Source of the DNA: an uncultured Oscillospiraceae bacterium
GTDB lineage: Bacteria > Bacillota > Clostridia > Oscillospirales > Acutalibacteraceae
Direction of reading: 5' to 3'
Assembly: GCA_958366985.1 (NCBI GenBank)
Contig: CATXDC010000013.1
Span: forward strand, 1 to 64,000
DNA length: 64,000 bases
A model generated the notes under the pieces. That model did no database searches, had not been told where the DNA came from, and saw only the letters and a program-made list of their open reading frames with translations. Shown here piece after piece: positions 7,550 through 15,666 of the stretch; position 1 is the first letter of the stretch, and every line of letters begins with the position of its first letter. The translations under genes were made by a program, and so were the position numbers.

Positions 7550-9310
7550 TTACAAGGCATCACGAAGGTATTGAAAGAATTTAAAAACCAAATAGCCAGA
7601 CAAAAGAGAAGCTACGCAACCAAAAAATAAAGCTAAACCAATTATCTCAAAAGAAGCACATATATACACTGCCGCAAATGATACAACTATAGCAATAATC
7701 ATCAAAATATTTTTTATAGCATTGTTTAAAGAAACTTTTCTCTGTGTCTCTTGATAATTATATTTTTGAATTTCCAACTCTTCAATCCATTTTCTGCAGA
7801 TATCTGCACGCTTATCTGCATTTCGCCAACCTGGAATTGATTCGTATAAGCTAAGGGCTTGCTTAGCTAAAGAGATTTTTTTTTGCACAGGTAAAGCTGT
7901 CTTTGAACTTTCAATCTTCTGTGCCTTAGAATAAATTTCATCTTTACGTGCTATCTCAGCTCTTTCCAAACATTCCTCAGCCTTTTCATCTGCATCTTTA
8001 AAGCCAGATATTTCTTCAAATTTTTCTGCTGCTAATTTTAAATTTTCGCTATCAGCTTTACTCATACTTTTCAAAGCAATATTGTATTTTACTTGAAGAA
8101 CATCATCTTGCAATTCCTTTTTAAGTGATGCATCACCAAAGCGCATTATTTTCTGATAATTACCGTTTTCTTCAAACACATCATCACATTCATTTAGATT
8201 TTCACGTTTATTAACCTTAAACTCTGCCATAAGCTTGCCAAGATAAGCCATAGCATTTTCGGGGTCTTGGTCGAGAACACGTTCACAGTAAGCGTCTGCT
8301 TCTCCCCAGCTGCCGTCTTCAAGGTACATAAAAGCACGCTTTAATAACGGCTCTATTTTAGTGTCCGCACCGGTATTTAAAACTACGGTTTCCTTTACAG
8401 AAGACTTTGAAGTATCGCTTTCAGTAAGCTTCTTTATCCCTCTTATCAAATCCTGCATAAAGCCTAATTTGCTCATATCCTGTGCCTGCAAATGTGAAAA
8501 CTCCTCAGGCAAATCGTATGGATCCATATCACGGTAAGCCGGAATAAGTACCTTTTTTGCACCGTTTTTTATAAGCGCCAAATATCTTGACCACTCATTT
8601 TTTACCCATACCGCATTGAAATATTCAGCTTTTGTACCTATTACTACCATGACTTTAGCGGAATTAAGTGCGGCAAAAATATAAGGTTCATAGGCTGTGC
8701 CAAGCTTATCCTCAAGGGTTATTCTCGAAAAGAATACCTTGAAGCCCTCTTTTGTCAGCTGATGATATAAATCATTGGCAATAACGCTGTCCCTTGTTCT
8801 TCTTCCGCTGTTATCGGTTTCCTTATAACAGATAAATACATCAAAAGGCTCTTCTTTCTGCGAAATGGCAAGAATCCCCTTTTGTATTTCATTAATGGCT
8901 TTTGCCTCTTCTTCATAAATCGACTTCTGATAGCCGTCAGCATATTTAATGGCTGACTTATAGTTGTCATCATCAAAAATTGAGGTAAACTGTGCTCTGT
9001 TTACAGTGGGAACACGTTTATGTGATACAGGATCTTCGACATACTCGATACCATAACGACAAAGCACCAAAGACCAATAAGCTTCGGCGTCAGTATTGTC
9101 ATCATTGAGAATTTTTTCATAAATTCCCATAGCTTTGTCAAATTCATTATTGCGTCGGAAATGGTTGGCTCTGTCATAAAGATTTGCTCTTTTGTCGTCA
9201 CCCAGCTTCGGCAAAGTCTGCTTTGTTCCGCAGTATTCGCACACCGCCGTGCTTTGATTTTCATTTATCTCCAGCGTGCCTCCGCACATTTTACATTTGA
9301 AAACGGACAT
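7550..9310 (-). CDS. Zinc-ribbon / TPR / TIR-domain membrane protein
   Basis: 586 aa. Residues 1-35 are a TFIIB-like zinc ribbon (C6, C9, C24, C27). TPR-like helices follow (about 45-150). A TIR domain occupies about 155-290 (DVFICYKETD, RDSVIANDLYHQL, VMVVIGTKAEYF, WVKNEW); E239 in WVKNEW is at the position of the catalytic glutamate of TIR NADases. A helical, TPR-like region follows, then two C-terminal membrane segments (about 530-580). Last gene of a four-gene leftward operon; its ATG overlaps the DUF2971 stop (TAATG) behind a strong AGGAGGG site. TIR NADases are effectors of several anti-phage systems (for example Thoeris); NAD-cleaving activity here is inferred. Confidence 0.88.
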   Translation of the reverse strand: MSVFKCKMCGGTLEINENQSTAVCEYCGTKQTLPKLGDDKRANLYDRANHFRRNNEFDKAMGIYEKILNDDNTDAEAYWSLVLCRYGIEYVEDPVSHKRVPTVNRAQFTSIFDDDNYKSAIKYADGYQKSIYEEEAKAINEIQKGILAISQKEEPFDVFICYKETDNSGRRTRDSVIANDLYHQLTKEGFKVFFSRITLEDKLGTAYEPYIFAALNSAKVMVVIGTKAEYFNAVWVKNEWSRYLALIKNGAKKVLIPAYRDMDPYDLPEEFSHLQAQDMSKLGFMQDLIRGIKKLTESDTSKSSVKETVVLNTGADTKIEPLLKRAFMYLEDGSWGEADAYCERVLDQDPENAMAYLGKLMAEFKVNKRENLNECDDVFEENGNYQKIMRFGDASLKKELQDDVLQVKYNIALKSMSKADSENLKLAAEKFEEISGFKDADEKAEECLERAEIARKDEIYSKAQKIESSKTALPVQKKISLAKQALSLYESIPGWRNADKRADICRKWIEELEIQKYNYQETQRKVSLNNAIKNILMIIAIVVSFAAVYICASFEIIGLALFFGCVASLLSGYLVFKFFQYLRDAL

Positions 9311-9987
9311 TATGTATTACCCTCCTGTACATTTATTATATTCGCTATTTCGTTAATATAGTTAAAACCTTTGTCAATAATAAACTCAAATTTATTATCA
9401 GACATTATATACTTTCTAACCTTTATTTTTTTCTTATGATTTGCATTATAATCTCTCAAGGCAATAAGCGCATCCAAATAATGGTCATCAAAATGTGCAA
9501 AACATCCAAAATCCACTTGCGTAATATTGACCTTTAAAAATACATTTTTGCGATATGTTTTCCAATGAGAATCATTGAAAAAATCAGCTTTATATATTGC
9601 TCTAACTTCTAGTTCTTTATTCCATTTTTTATCCTTTATAAGTAGTGTGCTAAACAAATCATTACAGTTAGATAATCTATTATTTAACTTGCTACTATAC
9701 ACAACTCTCTTCAAAGGACAGGTGGTTTCGCCATAATCTTTTGGAACAGATATTTTAATCGAACAGCCTCTATGTCCATCAGCATAATGTGACCACATCA
9801 GCTTTTGATTTCTACTTCTTGATAAACATACTACTTTATAGTCCCCTGGATTATCAATTCCTTTACATTCGTAGGGATCGTTCAGCTTATCCACAGGACA
9901 TGCAAATATTCCATTATTTAATGTACTATTCAAAAATTCTAAACGTGTGTATTTATATAACGAATCTCTTCTATTCATATTCCTCAC
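9310..9987 (-). CDS. DUF2971 family protein
   Basis: 225-aa soluble protein resembling DUF2971: an N-terminal YKYTRLEFLNSTLNNGIFACP segment, LNDPYECKG, then CLSRSRNQKLMWSHYADGHRG. The biochemical function of the family is not known to me, although its members are often found in accessory loci. The start is GTG at 9987, overlapping the stop of the upstream membrane-protein gene by 3 bases (GTGA), with no clear ribosome binding site, so translational coupling is expected. ATG at 9978 is an alternative. AT-richer than the flanking genes, as expected of an accessory gene. Confidence 0.82.
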   Translation of the reverse strand: MRNMNRRDSLYKYTRLEFLNSTLNNGIFACPVDKLNDPYECKGIDNPGDYKVVCLSRSRNQKLMWSHYADGHRGCSIKISVPKDYGETTCPLKRVVYSSKLNNRLSNCNDLFSTLLIKDKKWNKELEVRAIYKADFFNDSHWKTYRKNVFLKVNITQVDFGCFAHFDDHYLDALIALRDYNANHKKKIKVRKYIMSDNKFEFIIDKGFNYINEIANIINVQEGNT

Positions 9988-10685
9988 TTTAACAACTTAC
10001 ACTTTTTATTTCTATCATTTATAAGAATGACCAATTCTTCAGCTGCGGATCTTACCGCTTCAGCGTTTCCTTCCGCAACAGCTTTTGACAGCAAATCGAA
10101 CTTCAATGTAATCTGCGACTCAATGCCGGAAAGTGCTTCATCTGACATTGGGTCGCTGTACCTTACAGCCTCGTATACCTTTTTAAGTTCTGCATTTATT
10201 TCATCTGTCTTAGCTCTCGCCATAAGGCTTTCGACGTCAACGGTGAGTGACTTTATAAACAATGTTTTTACTTTTATTTTCTTGTCAATTTCCGACACCA
10301 CATCTGCCGCCGCTTTTGCCTTTACGACGGAAACAGCACTGAAAGCAAGTATGACCAAACATATAATAATACCAACCCAGTTAGGAAGGTTTGGAATAAC
10401 CATACAGAGAGTGCCAACTATTACAGAAGCTATTGTAGCGGCGTAGCTAATTGTTATAAGAGGCAAACTGTAAAAGAATTTCTGTTTATTTTCTGCCTTA
10501 AAAGCAAAATAAGCGCATACGAGCTGACCTGCAAACGCAAGCATTATAAACACATAGCCTGACCAAAAGGCTCCGCCGAATTTATTCATTCCTACCATTT
10601 CATTGGGGACAATAAACACTATAAGATTAAAAACGGCTACCAAAACCGCCCAGCATACACCATAATATTTAAACAGATTTTTCAT
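9984..10685 (-). CDS. Four-helix membrane protein with cytosolic helical tail
   Basis: 233 aa. Four hydrophobic segments lie in the first 120 residues (about 8-30, 42-64, 72-95, 100-120), followed by a charged alpha-helical tail of about 110 residues with coiled-coil character. No family recognised. It is 3 bases downstream of the SPFH gene and overlaps the DUF2971 gene, so it is a fixed component of the operon and may be the membrane partner of the SPFH protein. Confidence 0.8.
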   Translation of the reverse strand: MKNLFKYYGVCWAVLVAVFNLIVFIVPNEMVGMNKFGGAFWSGYVFIMLAFAGQLVCAYFAFKAENKQKFFYSLPLITISYAATIASVIVGTLCMVIPNLPNWVGIIICLVILAFSAVSVVKAKAAADVVSEIDKKIKVKTLFIKSLTVDVESLMARAKTDEINAELKKVYEAVRYSDPMSDEALSGIESQITLKFDLLSKAVAEGNAEAVRSAAEELVILINDRNKKCKLLK

Positions 10686-10688
10686 CGT

Positions 10689-11867
10689 TTACCCCTCCCT
10701 TTTAGTTCCGCACTTTGGGCAGAATTTTCCCGGACGTTCGAATTTATATCCGCAGTTCTTACATATTCCGGTATTGGCGACAGAAGCTCCGCACTCTTCG
10801 CAGAAAACTGCTCCGGGAGCAAGCTTTGCCCCGCAATTATCACAGAAAGAAGCTGAATTCTGCTGAGGCAGCGGCTGAGTCAAAACTGAATTCATTGTAT
10901 CATTCATCATTCCGCCGACCATTCCTCCAACCGCTCCGCCAACTCCTGCCATTGTTCCAAAACCTACACCCATATTGGTAAACTCGCCTACGGCCTCGTT
11001 CTGTGCAACTTTTTCGGCTACATCAAAACCACGCTCCTGCTGGTATGTATATCCTTCCTGTGCTCTTTTTGTTGCCAAGGCCTGAGATTCGATAACAGTT
11101 TTTTGAGCCTCAGTCTGAGCGTATATAATATCCGTTTGCTGGCGAAGTTTTGCCTCTGCTATATCGGCATACTGGCGGAAATAAAGTTCCTTGAATTTTT
11201 CGTACTGCCTTTCACCGTCAGGCTTTACTATATTTGTAACAAAAAAGCGCTCAAGGGAAACACCGTAATCTTTAAAATCTTCAACAAGCAGCTTCTTCAG
11301 GCAATCGGAAAACACAGTCAGGTTTTCATCAATTTCAAATATATTTATTGCATTGGCTTTCATCACCTGGGCTATATAGGTTTTTACCCTTGTCATTAGA
11401 AATGAACGGAAAAATGTAACCAGCTTTTGCTGACTGAGAAAATCTTCAGTACCTACAAGCTTTAACAGCAGTTTGCGGCTGTCCTCCGCACGAAGACTCA
11501 TTTCACCGCTTGCACCTATGGAAAGCGGAAAACCATAAGTAGGTTCAATATACTGTACCTTACTGTCCGTGCCCCACTTAATAGCCATCTGCTCTGTCTT
11601 ATTTATGAAATATACTTCACAGTGAAACGGTGTTTTATCTCCTGTTGCACGGTTTAAAATCTTTCCGATTTTTGGAATATTCTGGGTTTCAAGAGTGTAA
11701 CGACCAGGCCCGAAAAGATCTAAAGCCTGACCGTTCATAAAGAAAATGGCTTCCTGAGTCTCATGAACAATAAGCTGTGTCAAACTGTTAAAATCTTCAC
11801 TGGGATGCTTCCAAATAAAAGTACTATTATCCCCTTCATACTTAATAATTTCAGCAATTTCCCCCAT
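10689..11867 (-). CDS. SPFH/band-7 protein with C-terminal zinc ribbons (YdjI-like)
   Basis: About 392 aa. Residues 1-290 form an SPFH (virion-core/YdjI-like) domain with a long helical stalk (YADIAEAKLRQQTDII through ESQALATKRAQEG). A Gly-rich low-complexity stretch follows (about 300-325), then two zinc ribbons at the C-terminus (CDNCGAKLAPGAVFCEEC and CKNCGYKFERPGKFCPKC). SPFH proteins assemble into membrane-associated oligomers and scaffolds. The frame is open to 11891, but ATG at 11867 has GGAGGGC at correct spacing. First gene of the TIR operon, reading from a TTGTCA/TATAAT promoter with two operators. Confidence 0.88.
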   Translation of the reverse strand: MGEIAEIIKYEGDNSTFIWKHPSEDFNSLTQLIVHETQEAIFFMNGQALDLFGPGRYTLETQNIPKIGKILNRATGDKTPFHCEVYFINKTEQMAIKWGTDSKVQYIEPTYGFPLSIGASGEMSLRAEDSRKLLLKLVGTEDFLSQQKLVTFFRSFLMTRVKTYIAQVMKANAINIFEIDENLTVFSDCLKKLLVEDFKDYGVSLERFFVTNIVKPDGERQYEKFKELYFRQYADIAEAKLRQQTDIIYAQTEAQKTVIESQALATKRAQEGYTYQQERGFDVAEKVAQNEAVGEFTNMGVGFGTMAGVGGAVGGMVGGMMNDTMNSVLTQPLPQQNSASFCDNCGAKLAPGAVFCEECGASVANTGICKNCGYKFERPGKFCPKCGTKREG

Positions 11868-11885
11868 TTTTTTGCCCTCCATTTT

Positions 11886-11904
11886 TGACATTTAGTGAAT
11901 GTCA
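11886..11904. promoter_or_regulatory. Operator O1 of the SPFH-TIR operon
   Basis: TGACATTTAGTGAATGTCA, an interrupted inverted repeat (TGACATT/AATGTCA). It lies just downstream of the operon -10, near the transcription start, and contains a TTGACA-like box (11885-11890) that could be the -35 of the divergent regulator. Confidence 0.65.
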
Positions 11905-11915
11905 TTATATTTCGG

Positions 11916-11944
11916 ATTATAGCATATGATAATTAAAATGACAA
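11916..11944 (-). promoter_or_regulatory. Promoter of the SPFH-DUF2971-TIR operon
   Basis: TTGTCA (11939-11944) and TATAAT (11916-11921) on the minus strand, 17 bases apart. The -35 is covered by operator O2 and the start region is close to O1, the geometry expected of a repressor-controlled promoter. Confidence 0.7.
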
Positions 11945-11957
11945 GCACTGAATGTCA
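11939..11957. promoter_or_regulatory. Operator O2 of the SPFH-TIR operon
   Basis: TGACAAGCACTGAATGTCA, 19 bases, with the same TGACA/TGTCA outer arms and the same 19-base length as O1 35 bases away. It overlaps the -35 of the leftward promoter and lies 18 bases before the regulator start codon. Confidence 0.65.
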
Positions 11958-11975
11958 AAATAAAGGGGTTTATAT

Positions 11976-12215
11976 ATGTTTATAAATAAAACACACGACG
12001 GATTCAATAATGTCTGCGGTAAAAACATTGCTTCAATAAGAAAAGAAATGAGAATTTCTCAGAGAAAACTTGCTGATATGCTACAACTGGTAGGTCTGGA
12101 TGTAGACAAAAATGCAATTCAGCGAATAGAGTGCGATATGCGGTTTGTAACGGATATTGAGCTAATTTCCTTAAAGAGAGTTCTAAATGTAAATTACGAA
12201 GATTTACTTAAATGA
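11976..12215 (+). CDS. XRE-family transcriptional regulator, divergent from the TIR operon
   Basis: 79-aa single-domain Cro/CI-type helix-turn-helix protein (IRKEMRISQRKLADML as helices 1-2; NAIQRIECD as recognition-helix region). It is divergent from the SPFH-TIR operon with two 19-bp inverted repeats between, so it is the obvious candidate repressor of that operon and of itself. AAAGGGG lies upstream of the ATG. A terminator follows directly, so it is transcribed alone. Confidence 0.88.
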   Translation: MFINKTHDGFNNVCGKNIASIRKEMRISQRKLADMLQLVGLDVDKNAIQRIECDMRFVTDIELISLKRVLNVNYEDLLK

Positions 12216-12228
12216 CTTTTTATATTTT

Positions 12229-12260
12229 AAAAGCTAAGCTTCACGGCTTAGCTTTTATTT
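12229..12260 (+). terminator. Terminator after the XRE regulator
   Basis: AAAAGCTAAGC (12229-12239) pairs with GCTTAGCTTTT (12246-12256), followed by ATTTTTG. Confidence 0.85.
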
Positions 12261-12271
12261 TTGCAGTTTTG

Positions 12272-12315
12272 TGCGACAAATTGTCACATATAAGCATTTT
12301 TTATCGTTATTATAG
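12272..12315 (+). promoter_or_regulatory. Shared regulatory element upstream of the 12.3-kb surface protein
   Basis: A 17-base imperfect palindrome TGCGACAAATTGTCACA (12272-12288) is followed after exactly 14 bases by ATCGTTATTATAG (12303-12315), which holds the probable -10. The same two blocks with the same 14-base spacing precede the prophage paralogue at 58565-58608, so the pair is probably bound by one host regulator. Confidence 0.6.
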
Positions 12316-12354
12316 ATGAAGCTAGTCTAAATATAAATGATGAGGAGGATTTTT

Positions 12355-13011
12355 ATGAGCTTTAAAGTAAACCCTGAATCCGGAGATAAAAATGCAAAAA
12401 ACAGCATAGAGAACAAATCAATAAACGAAAAAGCGGAAACAAATTTTCCGTTTTACACTAAAAACTGGTTTATTCTTATTATGCTGTTCTTTTTTGCACC
12501 TTTAGGAATCTTTCTTTTATGGCGGCGAAAAAAATGGAGCAAAGCTTTGAAAATTATTTTAACCGCTGTATCACTGTACTGGTTTATGTTTGTGATATTT
12601 GTCAATTTTCCTTATGCGCCTGAATCCGGCATTTCAGATACCACCGACAGTTTCATAACTGAGCAGACAGAGAACAATGAAATATACACTGAAAACACAC
12701 TTTCAGAAACTCAAACGGAAAGTGACACTTCCAAGTTTTATACTGAAACAGAAACCGAAAAAAACAGTGGTTCTGGTTCATCCGGCAATAATATTCAGCA
12801 TACTGATTCATATACTCCAACTACGACAGAAAAGAGCACTGTACCTGCAACTCATCCTACACCCACAGGAGAAAAGTTTGTTCTCAATACAAATACAAAG
12901 GTATATCACAGACCCAACTGCCGTTATGTAGAAAAAATAAAACCCGAAAATTACCTTGCCGCTTCAGAAGTTCCGTCAAATTACAGGCCCTGCAAGGTTT
13001 GTAATCCCTAA
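12355..13011 (+). CDS. Membrane-anchored protein with Ada-like metal-binding C-terminus
   Basis: 218 aa. A short N-terminal tail is followed by two hydrophobic segments (about 37-57 and 63-85), an extended Thr/Glu/Ser-rich linker (about 90-170) and a C-terminal module (VLNTNTKVYHRPNCRY, then YRPCKVCNP) with the H/C...CxxC pattern of Ada-like zinc-binding domains. The linker suggests the C-terminal module is displayed away from the membrane. Start ATG 12355 follows GAGGAGG. The prophage carries a paralogue (58660-59703) with the same membrane, linker and C-terminal layout plus a DUF4236 domain. Function unknown. Confidence 0.82.
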   Translation: MSFKVNPESGDKNAKNSIENKSINEKAETNFPFYTKNWFILIMLFFFAPLGIFLLWRRKKWSKALKIILTAVSLYWFMFVIFVNFPYAPESGISDTTDSFITEQTENNEIYTENTLSETQTESDTSKFYTETETEKNSGSGSSGNNIQHTDSYTPTTTEKSTVPATHPTPTGEKFVLNTNTKVYHRPNCRYVEKIKPENYLAASEVPSNYRPCKVCNP

Positions 13012-13027
13012 TATTTCCATAAACAAC

Positions 13028-13056
13028 TTGACAAAGAGGGCTTAAGGATATAATAT
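13028..13056 (+). promoter_or_regulatory. Promoter of the 13.1-kb surface protein
   Basis: TTGACA (13028-13033), 17-base spacer, TAATAT (13051-13056). Confidence 0.65.
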
Positions 13057-13120
13057 TATTTTGGCGAAATTTGACAAATAAGTATTATTTCGCATGAGAA
13101 TAATATGAGAGGATTTTTTT

Positions 13121-13930
13121 ATGAAAAAGCTTTTTATATCTTTAGCTGTAATTGCATCCCTACTTGTTTCCACTGCAATGTGTGCCTTTGCTGCCGCTCC
13201 CACTAAGGACGGCACTTATGAAGTTTCAATTCAGCTGAGACGTGCCGACAGTGATGAATCATCTGAAGGAAGCTCCTTTTTAAGTCAGACAGCGCTTTTG
13301 GAAGTTAAAAACGGAAAAAAGTATTTAACCATGGTTTCTTTAACTTCAGTAATAGGATTTAATCTTTATTATTATACTGACGGTTCTGTTTCTGGGGATA
13401 CAGCCACAGCCGAAATAGTTAAAAATGTCAAAATCGATGGCTTTACATATCCCAGCGGATACAAGATTCCCGTAAACGGAAACAGTCAGCTTGTGGGAGT
13501 TATGATGAAACTTCCTTACACATCGGCAACTATTTCCGGAAGAATATATATTGATTACAATAGCTGCAAACTTGTTCCGGAAACTGAAACATCAGCTCCA
13601 ACCAATAAACCCGAAACCACCTCCAGCTCCCACTCTGAAAACGACACCATTGTCTATGAATATCCATATGCTTTAAAGAATCCGGGATCTAATCAGAATG
13701 CAGACTATGATTACAATTATTCTCCCAATGAGGATTCTGATAAAGAAGCAACATCAAACACATCCTCTGCCGATAAACAAGAGAAAGAAACCAGTGAAAC
13801 CACAGTTGTGAAAAGCGTAAAGAAAAAGGAAAGCAACACCGGCGTAATTATCGGAGGCGTTATTTTAGGAGCCATACTTCTTGCACTTGTAGGATGGGTA
13901 GTAATCTCCAAAGCAAAGGAAAGCAAATGA
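13121..13930 (+). CDS. Secreted, membrane-anchored NEAT-like domain protein
   Basis: 269 aa. A signal peptide (about 1-25, ending AFA) is followed by a domain (about 28-155) with NEAT-like features: DGTYEVSIQLRRADSD, then ALLEVKNGKKYLTMVSLTS, and a late YIDY motif similar to the haem-ligand YxxxY region of NEAT domains. A Thr/Ser/Asn-rich stalk (about 160-235) and a C-terminal membrane helix (VIIGGVILGAILLALVGWVV) with a Lys tail anchor it. NEAT proteins capture haem, but the haem tyrosine pattern is not exact here, so binding is uncertain. Monocistronic between a TTGACA promoter and a terminator. Confidence 0.72.
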   Translation: MKKLFISLAVIASLLVSTAMCAFAAAPTKDGTYEVSIQLRRADSDESSEGSSFLSQTALLEVKNGKKYLTMVSLTSVIGFNLYYYTDGSVSGDTATAEIVKNVKIDGFTYPSGYKIPVNGNSQLVGVMMKLPYTSATISGRIYIDYNSCKLVPETETSAPTNKPETTSSSHSENDTIVYEYPYALKNPGSNQNADYDYNYSPNEDSDKEATSNTSSADKQEKETSETTVVKSVKKKESNTGVIIGGVILGAILLALVGWVVISKAKESK

Positions 13931-13968
13931 TAATTAAAAACTGACTTACTTTTTGATGCATTATCAAA

Positions 13969-14000
13969 AGAACCGCAGTAATTAAACTGCGGTTCTTTTT
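13969..14000. terminator. Bidirectional terminator
   Basis: AGAACCGCAGT (13969-13979) pairs with ACTGCGGTTCT (13986-13996). T runs follow on both strands, so it serves the NEAT-like gene and the convergent carD-like gene. Confidence 0.88.
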
Positions 14001-14006
14001 CATATT

Positions 14007-14516
14007 TTAACTTTTAGCATTAATACCTAAGCGATTCATTATAAAAGTCGGAACATCTTTAATATCAAGATGAAAAACATATGCCACTTCCTGATTTACT
14101 ATTTTTTCAGCCTCTTCAAGTACGTGCTGATCAGCAAAATGAAGTCGCTTTCCTTTTTTACCAATCTCCACACGTTTTTCATGCAGTTCAGAGATAAGCT
14201 TTATTACATTGGCTCGATTGTCAGCATGGAGCACTTTAGAAAATTTCTCCCTCCTTATATTGTCATCATTTACCCAAATTGTATCGCACTCAGGCACAGA
14301 GTCCAACACGGTATATATCTCTTCTTCTGAAAGTAGATTTCTGATTCTTCCGTCTCCCTTTTCAACAGGAACAAATATTGTGGACTTGTTTTCGTAAACA
14401 GGTCTGAGCACATAGTACTCTTCACCGCCGTTTCCGCCGAAATTTTCTTTTCTTATTTCATCAATTTTGCAAACACCTGTTCCGGCGTGCATTACCATAT
14501 CTCCGGCAGCATACAT
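14007..14516 (-). CDS. CarD/CdnL-family transcription regulator
   Basis: About 169 aa. The N-terminal CarD_CdnL/TRCF RNA-polymerase-interaction domain is clear (GDMVMHAGTGVCKIDEI, EEYYVLRPVYENKSTIFVPVE), followed by a helical C-terminal domain. CarD proteins bind the beta subunit of RNA polymerase and stabilise open complexes. The frame opens at 14540, but I prefer ATG 14516 because AAGGAG lies 9 bases upstream and no site precedes 14540. Stands alone between a terminator and an intergenic gap. Confidence 0.87.
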   Translation of the reverse strand: MYAAGDMVMHAGTGVCKIDEIRKENFGGNGGEEYYVLRPVYENKSTIFVPVEKGDGRIRNLLSEEEIYTVLDSVPECDTIWVNDDNIRREKFSKVLHADNRANVIKLISELHEKRVEIGKKGKRLHFADQHVLEEAEKIVNQEVAYVFHLDIKDVPTFIMNRLGINAKS

Positions 14517-14705
14517 CAAAAACATCTCCTTATTTTCCATCCAAAAATAAAAATGCAGCTGTCACAACATCACCTACGTTCTGCCATGAAAACTGCACGT
14601 TGCTACAATATTATTTTATCATTACGCAATATTTTTTTCAAATGGACATTTTGAACAAACCTGATCAAAGCGTTCTGCTCTTATGGAGAGAAAAAATGCT
14701 GAATT

Positions 14706-15251
14706 CTACTCTTTCATCATGAACTTAGCCCATGTTCCTTTATACTCGCTAAGGTTATCACGCCAGTAAATAAGCTTATCTATATACTGGGTACATCTCT
14801 TTTCCACCGGTTCACGGCAGTTTTCAATTCCGTACTTTCTCACAATTGCAGTAAGCTCATAAATGGGAAGTCCCATTGCGTGTCTTTTTGTATGGACGGT
14901 ACTGCAAGCCTGACCAACCGCATGACACAAGGCTTCATCTTCCGGCAACTCCATCTCTTTTGCCATACTGTGACAATTGAGTATGGCTCTCTTTGCTTCC
15001 GGCATTTTTATCTCTCCTGCAGCCCAGCGCTTTGCTTCTTCAAGGGCCCTGAGAGGACGGTCATCCATGGGATATTTTTCCAAAAGCTCCTTTACACAAT
15101 CACCGGATAAGTCAAGTGCCCAAAGAACTACCGTTCTTCGGTTCTGAGATTCAAGAAGCATTGAAAGCTCCTGAAGTATGGTGCTTTCCTGAGAAAACAG
15201 TATCTGATTTTTTCTTTTTATTTTCGCATTTACCTCGTCGAGCCAGTCCAT
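14706..15251 (-). CDS. Putative immunity protein (Imm-5-like)
   Basis: 181-aa, all-helical protein resembling Clostridial proteins annotated as putative immunity proteins (RTVVLWALDLSGDCVKELLEKYP, RPLRALEEAKRWAAGEIKMPEAKRAILNCH, then HAVGQACSTVHTKRHAMGLPIYE). The name comes from polymorphic-toxin genomics; function has not been shown to my knowledge. No toxin gene is adjacent, so it is an orphan. GGAGG precedes the ATG. Confidence 0.72.
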   Translation of the reverse strand: MDWLDEVNAKIKRKNQILFSQESTILQELSMLLESQNRRTVVLWALDLSGDCVKELLEKYPMDDRPLRALEEAKRWAAGEIKMPEAKRAILNCHSMAKEMELPEDEALCHAVGQACSTVHTKRHAMGLPIYELTAIVRKYGIENCREPVEKRCTQYIDKLIYWRDNLSEYKGTWAKFMMKE

Positions 15252-15666
15252 GTTGAAACCTCCGTTTATCTTATAACTTTTATAATTTTATCACAGGCTC
15301 ATAAGGGTTTCCACAATTTTAATAAAACAAGCATCAAACATAACCATAGTAAAAAGTTAAAATAAAAATAGAACAGTATACTGAATTAATATCAGCATAC
15401 TGCTCTAACACTTTGTTTCTGTTATTGAGATGTTTACTTAAAAATATTAAAAAGATTATCAGAGATACATTTGATAATATCCCTTATCGTGCGTATGGAC
15501 ACGTTTTCTGACAACACTCAATTTTTGCACTCACTCTTTTTTAGCTGTGATATTACTTTATGAGCTTATCTGTAACGAACATTTCCACCGCTTATAACCA
15601 AAAATCGGACTACAAAACTTTTCTGCAATTAAATGTATCTGCAAAAAGCAACTTCTCCGGTTTATC
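15252..15666. other. 415-base intergenic stretch bordering the phage-derived island
   Basis: AT-rich, without a convincing ORF. It holds one strong hairpin (15370-15406), described separately. It marks the change from chromosomal genes to the phage-derived mini-locus. Confidence 0.6.
15370..15406 (-). terminator. Terminator of the BppU-LRR transcript
   Basis: A 14-base arm (15370-15383) pairs with 15393-15406 with two mismatches; read leftward it is followed by an ATTTTTATTTT tail. It lies 260 bases downstream of the LRR gene. Confidence 0.6.

Noticed and set aside
7550..9310. Assignment of the TIR gene to Thoeris
   Set aside because: No ThsA-like SIR2/SLOG partner is present; the partners are SPFH, membrane and DUF2971 proteins.
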